Positions 1 to 12,852 are shown, counted from the first letter of the stretch. The stretch is DNA of 64,000 bases from Spirometra erinaceieuropaei (GCA_902702965.1 CACRXP010000157.1:510331-574330); one strand, 5' to 3'. Numbers and translations: made by a program. The notes: generated by a model not told the origin, from the letters alone.

Positions 1-1726
1 AAACTGCTTCGCCAACCTACCATCGAATAAACCACTCAGATAGAAACATAGAGGGTTATTAAAATGACGATAAATCGACCCAGCAAAACTGCTGTCAATG
101 CACGAGGTGCCTCTGCAAAAGTCTTCAAGACTCGACTTAAAAAACGTTCTATGCAGATCAATTTGTCGAGTCATTAACTGAGGCGCAAAATTAAACTCAC
201 GTCGGTTGTGAGAAGGAAATTAAAAGCACCGGTTCCGCTGCATTCAGTTTTCGAAGGCCAGCTTGTGCAGCTGTACAACAACTTAGTATACGAAAAAAAC
301 AAGTGATTGTTATTCGAATTCCAGGTCAACTTGGAGAAGTGCATCAGTTCGTAAACGGGGATGTCTACCATATGTCCCCTCCCTGCATCAGGGCGGGCCC
401 GGTGGCAGGGGACTTGGACGTAAATTAGTTTGCCTTGTTAATAATCTTCCGTACCCTCTATCACACTCTCTCCTCCCGCGTCCGCCAGAGCCCGGTGTTA
501 AAGCAGATGTGAAAAGTCCAGAGATGGGGGGTAAGGCGCAGTGGTTGACATAAGTAAGTAAACCATCTACGCGTGCCACGCACGTGCCTGGTCCGTGTAC
601 GGTAGACTAGAGGTGCGGCCTTGATCTCATTTGAATGGAATGCCATATAGGCCATACTTGGGAGGGGTCGTTACTGTCTGACTCTCAGTCCCGAGAGGAC
701 CGAGCTTTCCCGTTCCCCCCGTGGGCAGTCTTCCAATCCACGGCTTTTAGCGCACCAAGAATGTTTTAAAAAGTGTCTGATTCCGTACGGGCTTGGTGGC
801 GTGGAAAAGCAGTTCCTAGAGTAGCACGTCATGTGCACTACCCGGTAATTATTCAGGTTACTTAGACCACCACCACTCCACCCGACTGGACGGGCGACAG
901 TTTTAAGTCACAAAATGAAAATTGAAAGGATAGAAGATGTTTTTGATAGATTAGGTAGCGTCCGTTTGATCGCAAGTACGGCATCCCAGTAATATGCGAT
1001 GATGGCAATGGCTGTGGACAGCGAAAGCAGGCGCGTATTGTTCGCTAGCTGGCCCCTTGAGAAGGTGGAATAAGAACGATAGGTTTCGTGCCCATCATAC
1101 TTTGCTTGGATGATTGCTCTGAACGAATCTTGTTCAGTTTGCACATCAGGACCAAGAGGCCACCCACTGAGCCAAAAAAGCAGTGCAATATCTCAGCAGT
1201 GGCCACTGTGCAGGCCGAGGAGGATACGTGTGCGCTGCAGCTGGTTGGCAAATAGGTGCTACAGCATCAAGAGGAAAGCAAAATGGCAGGTATCCATGCG
1301 TTACAGAAGACGTCAGGTAGTGTCTCCCGCTTGTAATTCCATAAAACGAGACCTGCTCATTCATCTATCCGAAAGGCCTCAAACCAAGGCAAACTAACGA
1401 GTCGGAATCAACGTTTCTAGTCAACATGGATCGACCACGCTGTCATTTCAAAAATTAGCGAAAATGTAAACCCTTTAACAGTCGAGGGAACTCAGGCCTC
1501 CATTCCGCATATTCAAACCCAAGACCAACTGTCTGGATGCTAACGTACCATGGAGCCGGATCCTCCAGTCTTGTCTTCACTCTCACGTTCTCTCTTCCCT
1601 CTTCCACGCTCCACTCGACTATCCGAACCTGTCAGCCTGCTATTTATAAGATTTATCTTTATGCAATAGAGCGTGAAGGGAAATCCCTGAAAATCCTGAC
1701 TCTCTTCTTCTCCTTCCTAACTGTAG
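1..1726. other. Upstream intron or 5' flank, no exon recognised
   Basis: The exon at 1727 needs one base of a codon from an upstream exon, so the gene begins earlier. I found no convincing exon here. The open frames at 908-1397 on both strands overlap one another and show no domain. A pyrimidine-rich tract and CTGTAG acceptor lie at 1701-1726. Confidence 0.5.
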
Positions 1727-1899
1727 ATACTAACGGAGTTTACATTGACTACGATAAAACTGGCTACCTGGTGTATAACCTGGTACCACCGCTGCAAACC
1801 ACCGAGGACAATGTGACCGTCGGCTTCAAGACCTACTTCCAGACTGGTACAATTCTGGACTTCCTCACCTCAGAAGGAAAGTACTGGAGCGTGAAAGTG
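1727..1899 (+). CDS. Exon A: first half of laminin G domain 1
   Basis: The exon encodes 57 whole residues including YLVYNLVPP and FKTYFQTGTILDFLT, the pattern of the opening beta strands of a laminin G domain as in neurexins, CASPR and axotactin. It follows a CTTCTCCTTCCTAACTGTAG acceptor and ends at a GTGAGT donor (1900-1905). It enters with one base needed from the previous exon and leaves on a codon boundary, where its last residues SVKV run into RDGRLVMDVN of the next exon. This rebuilds the central LamG strand. The start codon is not in this window. The open frame runs upstream to 1537, but the acceptor marks the likely exon edge. Confidence 0.78.
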
Positions 1900-2482
1900 G
1901 TGAGTTTTGAGTGCATGTGCTACTTTATTACGTGAGGGTTGCAGTCGCGGGCATGGCTGAGACTTCGGCTGTTTCGTCCTGCCTTTAAGCTACAGCGTAG
2001 TATTCTGACTCGAGTACGCGGTTCGGCTGGCAGAAAGGTAAGGTCAGTTGCAGAAAAACTGGTGCCGAATTCAAACCTGAGTTTCTTTCGCCATGGGGTT
2101 GAGCAGGTCTGAAGTACAACGGTAAATCAACCAGAAAGTCTTACTTTGCAAATGTTACCGACAGAAGCGAACTTGTCACGTGAATCTAGGCTGGTATACT
2201 TCTTCCGACGGCTGGCGTATGTACACCTTCGAGAGCAGTGAACGCGATTCTGATTGGCGAGAGCACGGTAACTGACTTAAAATCAATACTTCGTCAGTTA
2301 CGGAATTCAGAAGCAAAAAGTCCGCTTTATGAGACTGCCATGTGCCGGCACGTGTAAGTTGGGAGAAAGTCCTGAGCACCTTTCGTGGCCACATTCGCCG
2401 AGTGAAAGGCTGTTGTATATAAAGCATTTTTTGCCTGTAGTTCTCACTCAGAAGGCCGTTTTTCTGTTTTGGTTTGTCGTAG
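1900..2482 (+). other. Intron A-B (583 bp)
   Basis: The intron runs from GTGAGT to GTCGTAG. I see no repeat or RNA gene in it. Confidence 0.6.
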
Positions 2483-2639
2483 CGCGATGGACGGCTGGTG
2501 ATGGACGTGAATGGGGCTGAGTATAGCTATCGACCATTGGTCAACGACGGAGCCTATCATCTTGTGAACATCGAACGTCGAGGGGACAGCATGGTGGTCA
2601 CTCTTGACAACAGCGAGATGGTCAGCCTACCCATGAGCA
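2483..2639 (+). CDS. Exon B: middle of laminin G domain 1
   Basis: The frame begins RDGRLVMDVNGAEYSY and continues with LVNDGAYHLVNIERRGDSM and VVTLDN. This is the LamG signature in which an aspartate-glycine turn and a histidine precede a basic strand and a second short strand. It follows a TTTGGTTTGTCGTAG acceptor, and the donor is GTAAGT at 2640. It starts on a codon boundary and leaves one base over, which pairs with the two bases that open exon C. Only 157 bp long, it has the same phase pattern (0 to 1) as exon F of the second LamG domain. Confidence 0.82.
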
Positions 2640-4840
2640 GTAAGTTCGCAGGAGTATTTTTTCATTGTAACCACATTAAATACTTTATAGCGGTCCATGT
2701 AGGGTATGCACGGAATCTGTAGAAATATGCTTCTCGTCAGTCGCACACATATTTCGAGTTGTGGCAAGTGTCCTAAGCTTTCCGCTAACCTTCTTATTGG
2801 ATAGCTGTCGAAGGCGCGCAGACTATGCGCACACAAATCTGCTCAAAATGGGATAATCGTCCATCCGTACAATTCTGAAGCTCTTATTTATCCACCGGCA
2901 TTATCTGAGCACTTTGGCTCCGCGAGGGTCTGCTTCGAGCGTGTTGCAGCAAGGGACTGGTGTCCAAGACGGACCAAGGTTATTAAATATACACCATTTC
3001 TACTGAAGTCGAATAAGTAGTGTTGGTTTGCGTTCTCGCACTTTCGTCCCCTGCACTGAAGCAGTGTAATTCTGGAACTCGGAGCCGAAGCAGAAGGCCG
3101 GATAACTTTTTGGGCGCGTAGGGTTAACCAGACGATTTACTTGAGCAACAAGTTAGTCTCCAAAATTAGTGCGGTTCTGGCCACAATGCTAGCATATTAG
3201 CATCCAGCTGAACTTCCAACCCAATGGCCTAGGTTCCTTTTAGTCCCATGTAACTTATCCTCATAAAGTTGCAATCGAACTTTCATCAATTATGGCATTT
3301 GGAAAATCTGAAGGACATTTATAAAAATAATAGGGCGATATGCGGATAAATTTACTGAGATATAAATCAGTTGATAGTCCTAAGAGGAGTTGTATGCCAT
3401 CAAGGCAAACTCATAAGCAAGAATAGGCGCTAGCCAACCCATTGGTTCGGAAACAAATAACTTCTAAATCCTTGGCAACTTCAACGACCAGGTAGTCATC
3501 TAGCAGGCGGAACTCGACCAAGAGGCGGTATTGAAAAAAGAGCGAATAAATTCATATAGCTCTCTTTAGGCCTCATTGTTCTTTTATTCAGCCACGTCCT
3601 CCCCCCGAATCACAAGAACACAGGTGCTATATCTATGATCCATTAAATAGATCGCGTTTAGATTATCCACGCCGTGCGCCCGCGATTGGATTTCTGTTTA
3701 AAGTGTGGAATAGACTAATTCCTAACCAGAGCAGTCTCAATTTGTCCTGCTACTGCGTCAACGACTACAATCCAACTTTTGCACTACCTTCAAATGGAGA
3801 TATAAATTGATGCTTAGACATTTCGGAAAGCACCTTATGCCGCACCGACGTTTTCGCCAAGGAGCGGTATTATCCCCTTCTGTCCATGCGACAAGTCTCG
3901 GTGCAATTTCCTGCGGAGCTCCAAAACGCAACGAGGCTAGCAGGTCCGTAACGCGGTCGGTGAGTATATTCTAACATAGTATACCCCTTCACAATCGGCA
4001 GGAGAATGAGCCCGTGACTAAGTGGTTAGAGCAATAGACTAATAACCAAAAAGGCTTCAAGGGCTGCAAGTCTGAGATTGGTGTGGCTGGCTGAGGAAGG
4101 TTAACAAACTAGAGATGGCCATCCCATCTTTCCACGTTGCTGTCTATGAGTGAGTTACTTGATTCAGGGTTCACGGGACCTCACTATATTAACAGATACA
4201 ATGACCCCTCTAACCAACGTTCGGTACAGTTTTAGTCCAAGTAAGTTTTCACTCGGGAAGCGCGCTGGCCGGCGAGCCAGGCGGATGGGCCATCATCAAG
4301 TCAACATCTAACGCGGGTGATGAAATGTTGGCAAGTAACGACTTGCAAACCGGCCACCAAGCCATTAGCCCACCAGAGGACAACCTTCCCAGTGGAGGAG
4401 AGGAGCCGTTAATTGCCATGGGTGTGCAGTAGCATAGCGACTGCACTCGATAAATACTGCAAATTCCAGTGCAGTGAATTACCCGTATCTGATACTGTCC
4501 CTCATGAAGGGTTCGAGTGTGGCTTCTAAATCTCAGATGAATAAAGTTTGTGTTCCAGCGATCGCATCTACGTCTTCCCAGTTACTTCATAAACCTCACA
4601 TTTTCGCCCGTATAAGCAATCTCCTCCTGCTTAAACCAATTTATTTCGTTCACTCGACTGACCCAACTATTTGACCATACGATAGCTCGATCGTCGTTAC
4701 CAACGATGTCTACTGTGTGCTCCATAGCAGAGTCAAAGCACGGAATATACACCATTTCGAACTTAATAACAATAATATACTTTCTGTTTGACCTATGTAC
4801 GATTTACCTTCCTGAAACGTCCTCTTGTTCATATCCATAG
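2640..4840 (+). other. Intron B-C (2.2 kb)
   Basis: The intron is AT-rich. A degraded tRNA-derived SINE lies at 4008-4150, listed separately. The fragment at 4690-4730 resembles the repeat family at 31.9-33.5 kb. The rest shows nothing recognisable; the short open frames at 4249-4674 have no domain. Confidence 0.5.
4008..4150 (+). repeat. Degraded tRNA-derived SINE (family A)
   Basis: It opens with an A-box-like TGACTAAGTGGTTAGAGC, then GGCTTCAAGGG and a weak B box, and ends with ATGGCCATCCCATCTT. The layout matches the better copy at 19646-19800. It is inferred to be a decayed RNA polymerase III retroelement. Confidence 0.5.
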
Positions 4841-4936
4841 ACATTATTAACCTCCGCGACGGTAGCATCACTTATTCCACCCTCTACGTGGGCGCAAACA
4901 ACAAGAAGTCCAACATTTTCCGCGGTGCCATCGGTG
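4841..4936 (+). CDS. Exon C: last strands of laminin G domain 1
   Basis: A 96-bp exon encoding NIINLRDGSITYSTLYVGAN, then NKKSNIFRGAIGG. The LYVGA...FRGAIG pattern is the closing strand pair and conserved glycines of LamG domains. The acceptor is TATCCATAG (4840) and the donor GTGAGT (4937). It begins and ends with one base carried over, the 1-1 phase pattern also seen in exon G, the matching exon of the second LamG domain. Confidence 0.82.
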
Positions 4937-5051
4937 GTGAGTTTTCAAACCTTACCTTCTCTGGCCATCTGCTTCCTATAGGCTTCGCCATTTGTTAGTT
5001 ATCCTCTAAAAACGGTTCCTCTTCCCTCCCCCTCCCCCATCCATCGCTTAG

Positions 5052-5282
5052 GTCTCTACTGGAACGGTCGATATCCCATTGATGAGGCAAAAGGTGGCCT
5101 ACAGGTCGTCACTGGCGAAGTAGTCTACGTTTTCCTACCTTCCTTTATGCTGCCTGACAGGAAACCCGTGATTGAATGCCCACCAGACTTCTGCTTCAAC
5201 GGTGGCATTTGCTACGTGGACAAATTTGAACTCAAGTGCGACTGCCGCGGCAGCGGTTGGCACGGTCCGAGGTGTGAAAGGC
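5052..5282 (+). CDS. Exon D: LamG linker plus EGF-like domain
   Basis: The exon opens LYWNGRYPIDEAKGG, the tail after a LamG domain. It then has six cysteines in EGF order: C-PPDF-C-FNGGI-C-YVDKFELK-C-D-C-RGSGWHGPR-C (residues about 184-216). The GG before the third cysteine and the GW.GP.C ending are typical of the EGF modules placed between LamG domains in neurexin-type proteins. No clear calcium-binding DxDE start is seen. The acceptor is ATCGCTTAG (5051) and the donor GTAAGT (5283). Phase is 1 at both ends, so the exon is a symmetric module. Confidence 0.9.
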
Positions 5283-6631
5283 GTAAGTAGCCCTCCTCTA
5301 AGCCCCCTCCCCCATTTATTCGTCGACTGCTCATAACCCATAGCTGTCCCCGCTCTTGCATCCTCCTTGATTTGAAATATAGGCCTACTTGAGTGTTCAA
5401 TAGCATCTAGTGGGTCTCCAGAACGGGTGGGTCCACTGGGAAGACTAGGAGAGGTAAATGTCCGCTCACCTACTCATTTGATCTCATTTTTTAGTAGCTA
5501 TGGCACAGTTTTGCCTACTTAATTGCTATTCTCATCGACGGTAATGACCAAAACCTGACCTGAGAGACTTATGATTTTCATTAGGAATATGGCTACCGGG
5601 TTTACACTCCTCGGTCGGATTTGGTGCTGCAGCCCCACTGGTAGCTGGTGAGCCCTGGTGTCTTTAATGCGGAAAGGGTGGTATTAACGGGCGTTTTACG
5701 GGTGAGGTCTTAGGGAAGGCCAAAGAAAAGGCGGAAATGTAGGAAGGCAAGGTAGGCATATTGGAACAGGCGAACGTAGTTTAAGGGATTGGGAAGGAAT
5801 GTGAACGCAAGCAGAACTAGAGGCGAGCGTACTCATCAGGCCGTCGCAAAAGCACGTTTTCAAACTCTTCCCGAACCCGAGCCCTGCACTGATATATGTT
5901 ATTTTAAGATAATTTGACCTACTAAAATATAATTCAGTAGGCTGACTGTACGATTTTTGTAAAGTGCGGCTGCAGAACCAAGCCTCACCCAATCCTCCCC
6001 TGACTGTGATCATACACATTTATAGTCATTTGACAGTGGCCGACGTCGAGCTGCCCGATTACGGGGCAGCAGCTCCAGACTGGAGCTTCAAGTCTAATCC
6101 AGTGCCATGCTAGAATGCTCACCACCACGCCATGATGATCTTTAGGGTTTAACCCTGTTACCTAATTGGGTTCCGATGAGCAGAGCTAGCTGGATCCTGC
6201 GACGAAACTGCTAACAGGAATGAAACTACCCAACACATTAAAGACTCCATTAACAAGTGCAATGACGTTCCCATTCCATACTCGGTGCTGAGACTTCGCC
6301 TAGGCGTAGTAATTGGCCACGCGGGGAGCGAACAGGTGAACACTTTTCCCAACACCAGGGTCAGTGCGTCAGATGGTCAAGCAATCATCACACCAACATC
6401 TCACACACGTGATAACATTGCAGCATATAACGGCGCGAATATCCGCCATCAAACGGTCATCACACCACGTGCAACGATCCCTTCTACTTCGTTTTCCTGA
6501 AGGAGCTACGGGCTAGTACAGAGAGCATGCACGGGGATTTATTTTAAATTTTCATTCAATTATTTCTAGCGCAGAGCTGCTTGAAATTTACAGCACTTAC
6601 TTATTCACTACCTTTGTACCTGCGGCTTTAG
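5283..6631 (+). other. Intron D-E (1.35 kb)
   Basis: No coding signal is seen. A minus-strand open frame at 5696-6019 has low-complexity codons and no domain. Confidence 0.5.
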
Positions 6632-6807
6632 AGAGTCGAGGCTTCATCAAGTCAGTGGAGGACAATGGCGCCTACGTCATCATCCCTATTCAGCCACCGG
6701 AAGCAACCAACCTTGACCGGATGCGCGTCGCTTTCCAGACGTACCTACCTGACGGCCCAATTGCTCGGTTCGTTTCGCCGGACGGCAAATTCTACGAAAT
6801 CTACATG
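6632..6807 (+). CDS. Exon E: first half of laminin G domain 2
   Basis: The frame opens QSRGFIKSVEDNGAYVIIPI and continues with RMRVAFQTYLPDGPIARFVS and PDGKFYEIYM. This is the same strand order as exon A (hydrophobic strand, VAFQTY, then a turn and a strand). It follows a GCGGCTTTAG acceptor and precedes a GTAAGT donor (6808). It has the same 1-to-0 phase pattern as exon A, so the two LamG modules share exon structure. The next exon is 4.7 kb away. Confidence 0.82.
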
Positions 6808-7180
6808 GTAAGTACTGGCCCTCATACAGCAGCAAACGAGTCCTTGAAGGAAGGAGACGAATAATAGCATACTTTCTAAGCTGAAGCCTGATCTTTTAAA
6901 GCCGGCGACATCGGTGGCTGCAATCTGGCTCCATCCCTATTCAAATATGTCTGTATGGTATTTACTGCGCAGGTATCTAACGAAAAGCTATTGCATTTTG
7001 TTAGGTTGTAGACAAAAATATCCAATCTCGAACTTAGTAAGATGTACAAGCAATCTGAAGGCAATCGTGTGATCGTGGCTTTTATTCTTGTCTAAGTATC
7101 AAGAAATCAAGGGTCCAACTAATGATCGCCAACGTTATGGGACTACTCACTAGATCGCCTACAAGCGCGATGGTAATCTA

Positions 7181-8165
7181 AAGTAGGTGGCCTAACTCAT
7201 GATATGTCAAACGAAATCCCGAAATTTGTTTTCGTTTCGAAAAGTGTAATTAAGTGGAGTTGCGAAATTAATCATCGTGCAGCATAATTCTATAAAAATT
7301 CAGTTACTTCAGTATACGACTTTCCAACGAACTTCTTTCCGGCTGCATGCAGAAATTGAACTCTGCAAAAAATGACTAAGTGTGTAGAATACATTTTCCT
7401 CATTCCTTGTCGATACCCTTAAACATACAAATATGTCTCATGGAAAAAATGCATAACAATATTCATTCATTTGCTAATTCGGTAAAGAATTACGTCTTCT
7501 TCTATTTTTTTTACTTAAAAGGAAGGTAAAAAAATCGGTTTTTAAAAACGTTCCCAATTCCGAATAACCTGACCTGCCGTTACACTCACATTCAGGGTTT
7601 CCAAACTGCAAGCTGTATATTTTCCGTGTACGCAAGACCATACTTTTCTCGACGAGATTAAGAGGAAACTATTTGGGTTGCATACAATTTGCCAATTGAT
7701 TTGAGCCATATTGTTAAGTTTACAAGTCACATTGGTAAATGCAGAGACACGACTTTTTGACAACCGCCATTTCACGGTATTAAAAATCTCACAAATAAAA
7801 ACTTTAAAACCAAATTATACCATTCATTGGAGCATAAAATTGAAGGAAGACGTAATTTTCTACCGAAGATGCAAAATAATGAATATTTTTTGCATGTTTT
7901 CCATGAAATATTATTGAAATTTTAAAGGCTTTCGAAAATCAATAATACAAGTGCATGCTATGTATGTAGACATTTTTGTACAGAGTATAGTTTTTGCATG
8001 CAGCCGGAAAGAAGTTTATTTGAAAGCCGGCATCCTGATGTAACTGAATAACTATAGAATTATGCTGCATGATGATTAGTTTTACAACCCTACTGAATTA
8101 GTCTTTTCGAAACGAAAACACATTTTGGAATTTTGGTTGACATTTCATGAGTTAGCCACCTACTG
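7181..8165. mobile_element. Foldback MITE copy 1 (985 bp)
   Basis: The left arm (GTAGGTGGCCTAACTCATG...) and the right arm (...CATGAGTTAGCCACCTACTG) are long imperfect inverted repeats of about 400 bp. They share GCAGCATAATTCTATA and the TTTCCGGCTGCATGCA motif in opposite orientations. The element has no transposase frame. TA precedes the left end, TG follows the right end. It belongs to the same family as 10132, 25277, 60774 and 61663. Confidence 0.75.
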
Positions 8166-8989
8166 TGACATTTTGAGCCATTCACGATCGTCCGTACTGT
8201 GAAATCACTCTTAAGACCAATGGGCAGTACTCCGATATAAGGCTTCAGAAGACAAAGTGGCGAGCAAACGTTGCTTTCGATAAATTCTCCTCAGGCCAGT
8301 ACAGTTTTATGGTACGGGGTACAGTGAGTTAAGACGATAAGAAGACGCCTTGACCAAGCAGTCTCGGGAACCTTCCCAGCAGCAAGGGTTCCCATATCAT
8401 TCTCTACTGGCCCTATGTTACGCGAAGAAGGCAAGGATCGGCTGCCACCTCAGACCGCTTCAATGTGCATCCACTCATTTACTTTCTCCTGTGGAGCAGG
8501 TTATAGTGGTCGCACGAGTCTGCGCCTTTCCAAAAGAATACGAGTGCACCTTCCCGCATGGCTGGCAAAAGGTGAAAGTAGGAGAATAGACAGCGCCATC
8601 ATTGCGCATGCAGTGGATTAAGGGCATCGTGTGGACCCCGCTGAAGCATTTCGTGTGATTTATAAGGTCCCCTCGAGTTACCCTGAGCTACTGGGCCAGC
8701 GCCTTTTAGCAACAGCGGAAGCGGCCGCCATCAGGTTACGAAAACCAATCGTATGCGTCCAGAAGAACCTCGTTCATGCTTCGCGCTTACCGTGGTCAAA
8801 GGTTGACTAACCACATACAACTTTCTGCGGCCTTCCGCTCTTGTCTAGCCTGTAATTTAAAAAAACTAACTTTTATCGATTATTTCCACTCACTGTACCC
8901 CGTCCCATATAACTGTACCAGCCTGAAGAGAAGTTATTGAAAGCAACGTTCGCTCGTCACTTTGTCTTGGCACATTGGTCTCGTTCGCA

Positions 8990-9570
8990 CCATATAAGCC
9001 TGTTTGCCGGTCCTTTCAGCATTCCCTCTCCGAGTGAAAAGTATAAAAGGTCAGGCTCCTAGAAATTGGCAGAAGGCCAGTAAAGGCAATTTTAGCGTCT
9101 CTTCAGTAAACACTGTGTCATTTCGAGTGATAGAGCCCTGATTGCGATAACCACCAGCACCACTGCCGCCGCCGCCGCCACCGTCCAACAACCGCAATCA
9201 ACGCCCTCCCCCCTCCATCGCGCTCTTCCCATTTTCGCATTTTCTGTGGAGGACCGTGCGCCCAGCCTCTTGTGCTGCCCAGCACCTGCACACCACTATA
9301 ACACTGCACTGCTGTCTTCGCGGACACTTGCCAGTGACCTTTTGCCCGTCAGACCTTTCCCCCTTCTCTCTCTATCACCCCCCCCTCCCCTTCCTCCAGT
9401 TCCATCTTCTGCTGACGCCCCGACAGACGTCACCTGTGGCCCAGTTTGGTAGCTGCCCAATAAAACTGTTTCCTTCAGACAGCCCCACCGAAAGGGCACT
9501 TTTCTGTGATGCCAACTGCCATCAAGTATTAGACCGCCAAGTGCCTGTGTTCGTGGTCTCTTGATTTGCA
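8990..9570 (+). other. TATA box and polyadenylation-like region, unassigned
   Basis: A TATAAAAGG at about 9046 is followed by CCG/CAC-rich and pyrimidine-rich sequence, then an AATAAAAC near 9461. The spacing resembles an LTR or a short noncoding transcript. No flanking repeat or coding domain was found, so this is only an observation. Confidence 0.2.
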
Positions 9571-10131
9571 TTTACTCGTCATAAGGGCATGTTTGTGAAG
9601 CCAAAGGAGCGGTTGGCGGTCGTTTTATGAAACAGCTAATGTGACGCGGTGTATGGCGGGATGCCAAAAGGATAAGGAAGACTGGACCGATAATCTCTAC
9701 CCAACTTGCCGTTATCAGCCAGGGTATCTGCAGTCATGAACCAAAGGAACCCGAGGGTTGGGTTCTGGATGTTTGGAGTACCTGAGTATCTGAGATTTGG
9801 AAAATTGGGCCACTTCTTGTTGATAGTGACGTAGGCGGTTAAGAGGCACTTTTAATGACTTTCGCTGTACCGGTTGGAGGCCGAGCTCTAACCCCTCATA
9901 GGTGGCCGGTGTCTCAGTAGTCAAGCGGTAATGCAAAAGGAGCGGGCGGGATCTTACGAACTTCACTTCCTAGTCACTATGAATAGTTCCTGTCGCAGTT
10001 GGAAAGTGGGACCGCGGTTTAGCTTCTATTTCACTACTTTGCCCACTTAAACCTCAGATATTTTCGACTGTTGATCCATGAGAGAAATTATGTCCGTATA
10101 GGCATTTCTGATTTCTTTGTCTTCGCTGGTA

Positions 10132-11053
10132 GGATGGATTTGTTATCTCGTAAGATGCCAACCGAAATTTTAAAATGCGTTTCTGACTAGAAATGGCTTA
10201 TTTAAGTGGCTTTGTCGTGCTGACTATTGTGTAGCATAATTTCAATATAATTCAGCCACCTCATAATGTCTACTTTTGATTTTTTGCCCTTTTGGCTGTC
10301 TTCAAAAACTACCTTCCGTAAAAAATGGCTACTAAGGTGGCATGATATTTTCCCACCTACTTTTGATGCGCATAAATGTTCTTCCCTGCATTTGATTGGT
10401 AGCAAAGTACGTCCTCAACTTGTATGTTGAAAGAAATGGCGTCTTTGGGTCTCAAAAATGTCTTGCATCTCCTGAAAAAAATTTGAACCAGACTTGACTT
10501 TACGCTAACATTCAGGGTTTCAAAACTCCAAGCAGTATATCGCCCGTGCAAGGGAGATCAAATCTTTTTTATATACTTTCAAGGCAATGTCTTATAGTGC
10601 TCCTGAATGTTGAGCGGGAGTCGACCATTTTGCATGCTTTACGAGCAGCAATAATAAATGGACAGATGCGACTACTTATGAATGGATATTTCACTTTCTT
10701 TAAGATCTAATGACTAAAAACTTGTTTAGAACCAAAAAGCCCTTCATAAGATGCAAGACATGAAGAAGACATTAGTACTAGAAGGAACAGTTCTGTGCAT
10801 ATCTTCTGAAAAATATACCTGAATTTATAAGGGCATCAAAATAAATGAAAACAATGCTTGCTATATATGAAATCATCTTTTACAAACTGTAGTCTTTGCA
10901 GAAAACCGGTAAGAGGCGTACCCAAAATCCGACATCATATCATGACTGAAATTTACTGGGATTTAATGTGAACATCCTACATAAGTAATCATTTCTAATT
11001 AAAAACGCAATTTATTATTTTGTCTAACATTTCATGGGATAGGACATCCACTG
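10132..11053. mobile_element. Foldback MITE copy 2 (922 bp)
   Basis: The left end GGATGGATTTGTTATCTCG mirrors the right end CATGGGATAGGACATCCACTG. TA lies directly outside both ends (10130-10131 and 11054-11055). The arms are more diverged than in copy 1. No protein is encoded. Confidence 0.68.
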
Positions 11054-11550
11054 TATGTTCTATACATTTGCTTGTCGTTAGTGCTATTCTGTCCATAGTA
11101 AGCGCCGATGTGCGGCTACTGGCGACGCTCGAATGAGAGATAGTGCCTCGAGGCACAATGAGACAAGTGAGTCCCCGTGACGCGATCAAAGAGAGCCCTA
11201 CCATTACATTTCCAATTCTCAATCACCTACAGTAGCTTTATCTTGAGACCTCTGAGTAAGTGTCCCATCCTGACACCAATACGATGGTATGTAGGTCTCG
11301 GATGTGTATATTCGCGAAATCCAACTTGGTAGAGCCGGCTACCCTTGAATCTCCTACTTGACGGCAAATGTGTCAAGCGCTCAATGTTTCACTTCTCCCT
11401 AACAGTAACTGGCTGGATTCAAAAACTCCATGAGATCAAGTTTCAGAGTAATTAGAAAGGGAAAGATTTCTCCACCTCCCTTTCCAAGTTCATGTTATTT
11501 GACTTCTGATTCAGCAGCATATGTCAAGTAAATTTTTGTTTATTATGCAG

Positions 11551-11716
11551 AAAGGACAACAAGTATTTGTCTCCATGAACAATGAAAACATCAAGCTCAT
11601 CAGCGCTCCCTACCAACAGTGTGACGATGGAAAGATGCATGTGATCACCATGGAGCGCAAAGGAAATCAGTACACGTGGCATGTCGATGGCCACCGCACC
11701 ATCTTCGAAGACACGT
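11551..11716 (+). CDS. Exon F: middle of laminin G domain 2
   Basis: The exon encodes KGQQVFVSMNNENIKLIS, then DDGKMHVITMERKGNQYTWH and VDGHRTIFEDT. The D-G-K-x-H-x-x-x-x-x-R-K-G pattern matches the central LamG signature and parallels DGAYHLVNIERRG of exon B. The acceptor is TTATTATGCAG (11550). The donor used for frame is GTAAGT at 11717, preferred over GTGTAA two bases earlier because it leaves one base, as exon G requires. Phase 0 to 1 is identical to exon B. Confidence 0.84.
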
Positions 11717-12704
11717 GTAAGTTATCCACTGGGTTACTTAATTCATCTTCAATCGCCATTTCTGCTGAGGCTTTCTTTGCGGTGAGACATCCGATTACAC
11801 CACAGATGAATTATGAACTAGGCTTTTAAGGAACGCAGGTGACCCTTAAACACAGACGAACATAATGAAAGCATGAAATCTCCCTAGGCAATCGGACGTA
11901 GATTCGTGCTGTTCATGAAATGTCTTTACGTCCTACGTAGCGGCAGCGTCCTGGATACATTTTATGGGGAAGGAAAACTTCTTTCGGTTGTTTACGCAGA
12001 ACTCGGCTGGTCCAAACTTCCCCGTCTCCGCTGGGTATTTTACACAGGCGTACTCTCACGATTCTTAAAAACGGAGACCTGAAGGCTCCATCTTCCACCT
12101 CTCACAAGCAAACTACATTTTTTGATCAAATCCTCAATTCACCAGTAGGTACATACCTAGGGCAAAAGGTCTGACACACTCTACCTCAGTCCTTACGGCC
12201 TTTAGTCTGACAGACATGATTTTGTTTAACCTCCCAGCCAGAAAACCATGCGACTAAAACCGACTCATGCGTCTTTGCGTGGTGAAACGTGGTGGTGGCT
12301 GCAGGAGACTTGACCCCTCTGAGGGGTTGTGCCAAACATGCGCTGAGACATCAGCACCTCCTGACGTTGGACTAAACGAGCGGGTGGTTGGTTTATGGCA
12401 GCCGCATTTGGGGTATGCTTGTCCCAGAAGTCAGACTCTGCGACCGGGACATTTTTGCTAAATGAAAGATTTTTTTCTCCAAGTCTCAAAAAGATTTCAG
12501 GTTCGCGTCTGATGATCCCCACCAGTTGCAGACCCTACTAATGTGCCTCGCCACATGATCCCATACCCCAGAGATTGCTCATTTTCGGAATCCGTCATTG
12601 TGCGAGTTGGTGCCAGTTTTCATTGCCATCGAGACTATTACTGACATGGAACAGCGTGACATGCATGAATTCGAATCCAAGATGTTCAGACACGTATGGG
12701 GACG

Positions 12705-12852
12705 GCCTAACCCTATCCCCTAACCTTAACCCTAAGCCTTAACCCCCCAACCCTAATCTCAACCCTTTAGTCTTAACCCTTAACCGCAGCCATAAACCCC
12801 AAACCAACAGAACACATTCCATCGGGTGGGGCTGCACAACCACATCTTGCCG
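12705..12852 (-). repeat. Telomere-like (CCCTAA) array with MITE-type end
   Basis: Degenerate CCCTAA/CCTTAA units run from 12705 to about 12803. They are followed by GGGTGGGGCTGCACAACCAC (about 12825-12845), which is the reverse complement of the end of the element at 28568. This is therefore an inverted, one-ended copy of that element and not a plain telomere insertion. Confidence 0.6.

Larger units (their letters stand above)
6808..11550 (+). other. Intron E-F (4.7 kb)
   Basis: The intron holds two foldback elements (7181-8165 and 10132-11053), a pyrimidine-rich stretch at 9140-9500 with a TATAAAA at 9046 and an AATAAA near 9461, and a family-B repeat relic near 11090-11200. No exon is recognised. 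Confidence 0.55.

Noticed and set aside
4008..4080. Possible tRNA gene
   Set aside because: An A box is present, but the B box and cloverleaf pairing are lost. It fits a decayed SINE better.
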